Assembly: GCA_019096065.1 (NCBI GenBank)
Contig: JAGUCH010000005.1
Span: 4,030,001-4,094,000 of the forward strand
Direction: 5' to 3'
DNA length: 64,000 nucleotides
DNA from: Paracyclopina nana
Lineage: Eukaryota; Arthropoda; Copepoda; Cyclopoida; Cyclopettidae
The first letter of the stretch is position 1. Each line of letters starts with the position of its first letter. A model generated the notes under the pieces. That model did no database searches, was not told the origin of the DNA, and was given only the letters and a program-made list of their open reading frames with translations. Below are positions 61,301-64,000 of the stretch, piece after piece. The position numbers and the translations under genes were made by a program.

Positions 61301-64000
61301 ATGGTATCAGAGAAAGCACGTGTACTATAGAGCACACTATGGAGAGTAAACTTTTCTTATGGAATTTCAATGGAAATTTGTCACGTGCGATGGGCGTGCG
61401 AAATTTTAAGCATGGGCAATTTAGCTGGCTTTCTAAACTTCGACGGCTTCTTATCGCTTTGAAACACGCCACGCAAATTAGGGAAGCAAAATCACTTTAT
61501 CACTTCGTGGATGACAAGCTTTATTGCAGCCAGGAAAACTTCAAAAATTAATTATACGCCAGATCCTCATGTGCAGAGCGAGCGTCTTTTAATTGCGGAC
61601 ACAAAAATTAATTTAATTACTGTGATAGATTTCTGGCGAACAAGTGACAACTCTAATTAAATGAAGACGAGCCGCATGGCCTTTTTAGGGGGGCTTCCAA
61701 AAAGCACATATCTCTTAAAATGCTTGACAAAGCAAAGTTCTTTGCGGCATTGCCAAATTCAAGTCAAGCCAAAAAAGCAATAAATAGCAAATAGATAAAC
61801 GTGATGAGAATCACTGGCCAACAATAAATCAAGGTGGTCTCTTTTTGAAAATTCTCCTGCTACTGCAATATATATAGTATGGTATTATAACTGTGCTAAT
61901 CTCCACGAAAAGAGAAGCTCACTCGGTAGTAAATGAAGACACAACTCGTCAGGTTCCTGTGCCACCCAGATCGACTAGCAAGTTTGTACGTGTATACTTG
62001 GAGTCCGCAATTGCAGTTCAAGTCTTATGAGTTTTCGGTCGGCTTGGAGTTGGGCTAGCCATTTGTTCTTGAGGCTTCCACAGATCCAGAAGTTGGCTCA
62101 TTAAGACACACAACAAGATACGCATCAAAATGGGCCGAAAAAGTTCCACCAAAGATGACGAGTTGCACTAAGAAAATGACATTCCTTATCGACAACATTC
62201 TTCAGCCGGAATTTGGCAAAAAGTTGACCCAAAACAGTGACAAAAAGCCTCAACATCAGCTGCCCGCCTGGATCTACAGCACTCGATATTCGGACCGACC
62301 ATCTAGCTCCTCCACGGGTAATATTGATACAGCATAATTTTCGAGTCTCCCGGATTAGCTGGTCGTAAAAGCCAAGAAAAGAGCTTAGTATCTCCAAAAT
62401 AAGAGCCCTCTTCTCATTCTGTAGTTATACGGATTAGTAAAACAGCTTAATTTCTATATTGCCCTGTTGTAAACCTCAAGAATGGGACCATACTGTGGGA
62501 AAATATTCCGAAAAGGTGACTGCTCTCAAGGCATGTCTCACTCAAGGCTCTGTGCTAAAAATCAACAACTGCATATGCGGAAAACTGACTTGAGCTATGT
62601 GGGAGACCACATGTGGATAGCGTCTTTCATGTTTCATCCATGATGATGATCATCAACATGGTGGCACATAACTCGTGCTCAATGAGCTCGCAGATCAATT
62701 TGAGTTCGTATATTTTGGCAGCAAGTCAAAGATGGTCGAGTATGATATGGGAGGTGAGGAGTTTGTCAGGCAAACAGAGAAAAAACAAAATACTTCAGCC
62801 ATACTTCTAGCCACTTTTTTTTTTAAAAAAAAAGATGATGTTCATGTGACACAAAATGGCCAGATTAATTAAGGCTAAAACTCATTATGCAAAAATTCTT
62901 GTGTACAAAGAGTATGTCCTGCTGTGATCTATGTGTGGCCGAGTCATGTTCATTTCTGGAGCCTAAACCCCGCCCCACTGATTGCTCTTCTCCTGATTAT
63001 TTCAATGCTTTTGAGATTCGAACCACACACCTGCTTTTTGTGAGGAAAAATATCCAGCAGCCATTTTGCCGGAAGCTTCAATTTCCTGCCTCAATTTCTT
63101 CTCCTCTCAGAGCCAAGAAGAACCTTAATTGAATTTCGACAGCGTCCACTCAGACCACACTGAGAAAAATCCGACAAAAATCCGCCGTTTGAATCATTAG
63201 TCAAACTTTCATTAGAAAGCTCATCAAGTAGCAAGGTGGCAAACTCACAACCGCGTTTGATTCCCTTGTCCTCTTTTTTGGAATCAACTTGGTTAATAAG
63301 TAATGGAGTGCTGAGAGAGACCACAACCTTTTCGAACTCTCACAATGGTAAATTGAAAAATTGCCCCACTAAATTGGAAAAAGCACATCGTGCGCATTAA
63401 AAACGAAGTGGAAAGATTGCCAACAAATATCAAGTCAGCAATTATTTTAAAATAGCGCCAATTGGTCGTGACTGGCACTATTTGCTCCGCCAAGAAAGGT
63501 TACCAAATAGTATGCAAATTTTGCAATTTTAAAGCATAATACCGATCCCAGCAAGCCCGTGTCGTCCAATGTGTCGAAGCTTGAGAGATAACCTTAATTG
63601 GTTGGCCTCCTTTTTGTTCTATTCTCAACGTAAGTATACTAGAAGATAAAGCTTGAGAACCAATTTCAAAGCTGTCCATCTGGGCGCTAATTGATTGGTC
63701 CCTCAGCAAGCAAAAACTGTTAATTTTTCATAGCAATAGAAGCAATTTACGTTTCGCCAATTGAACCTTGAAGAAGACAAAAAGTATTGGATTGTTGACA
63801 ACATTACAGTGTCACGGTGAATTTTCAAACTGCAACAACTCTATTCAGGGCCCTGCGCAATAAAAATCCTACCTATTTATCACCCTTGTCACTGTTGTTG
63901 GGCTTTCAGCCAAGCCCACTAAAATCACCCCGGAGCTGCACAATTCTCAATAGTCATCCAAAGTTAGATTTTCAGGCGGGAGATACATGCAAAAATCCAT
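55318..64000. other. Gene-poor 8.7-kb region
   Basis: AT-rich DNA with no domain I recognise on either strand. The longest open frame (57502-58098, minus, 198 codons) has no family resemblance, and a second frame overlaps it, so I do not call it a gene. A (TC)n run lies at 60569-60586. Nothing resembles a tRNA, rRNA or snRNA. Confidence 0.45.
60569..60586. repeat. (TC)n microsatellite
   Basis: Nine TC units in intergenic DNA. Confidence 0.85.

Overview
This is a stretch of nuclear genome from an invertebrate animal, most probably an arthropod. Genes are split by many short introns (mostly about 50-110 nt, GT-AG with a few GC-AG), the intergenic DNA is AT-rich, and the gene set includes a chaoptin-like photoreceptor LRR protein and an arthropod-style Cys-loop receptor. 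I cannot name the species. A crustacean or chelicerate fits as well as an insect. I rebuilt the gene models by hand from splice sites, and every model given keeps reading phase across all of its junctions.

Region 1 (1-15.4 kb) is gene-dense. It holds the 3' part of a class I myosin (+), an acid sphingomyelinase (-), a small secreted protein of the violaxanthin de-epoxidase (VDE) family (+), an A1CF/RBM47-type RNA-binding protein (+) and a type I DnaJ (-). Region 2 (15.9-31.4 kb) holds ADAM10/kuzbanian (+), an unnamed single-pass Ig-domain protein (-) and a chaoptin-like GPI-anchored LRR protein (-). Region 3 (31.4-42.4 kb) has no supportable gene. It contains hairpin/MITE-like repeats, microsatellites and a tRNA-like sequence. 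Region 4 (42.4-55.2 kb) holds FOXJ1 (-) with a tRNA-Leu gene filling one of its introns, ZDHHC17/HIP14 (+), a very large Cys-loop channel carrying pentraxin, lectin-like and LDLa domains (-), and a CANT1-type apyrase (+). Region 5 (55.2-64 kb) shows nothing convincing.

The genes form no operon or single pathway. Several neighbours are tightly packed: ZDHHC17 and the channel gene end tail-to-tail with stop codons 13 bp apart, and their poly(A) signals lie in and beside that gap. The most interesting items are the animal VDE-like gene, the intron that is almost entirely a tRNA gene, the duplicated phase-matched exons in the myosin tail, the multidomain receptor, and a near-perfect 53-bp-arm palindrome at 41.2 kb.
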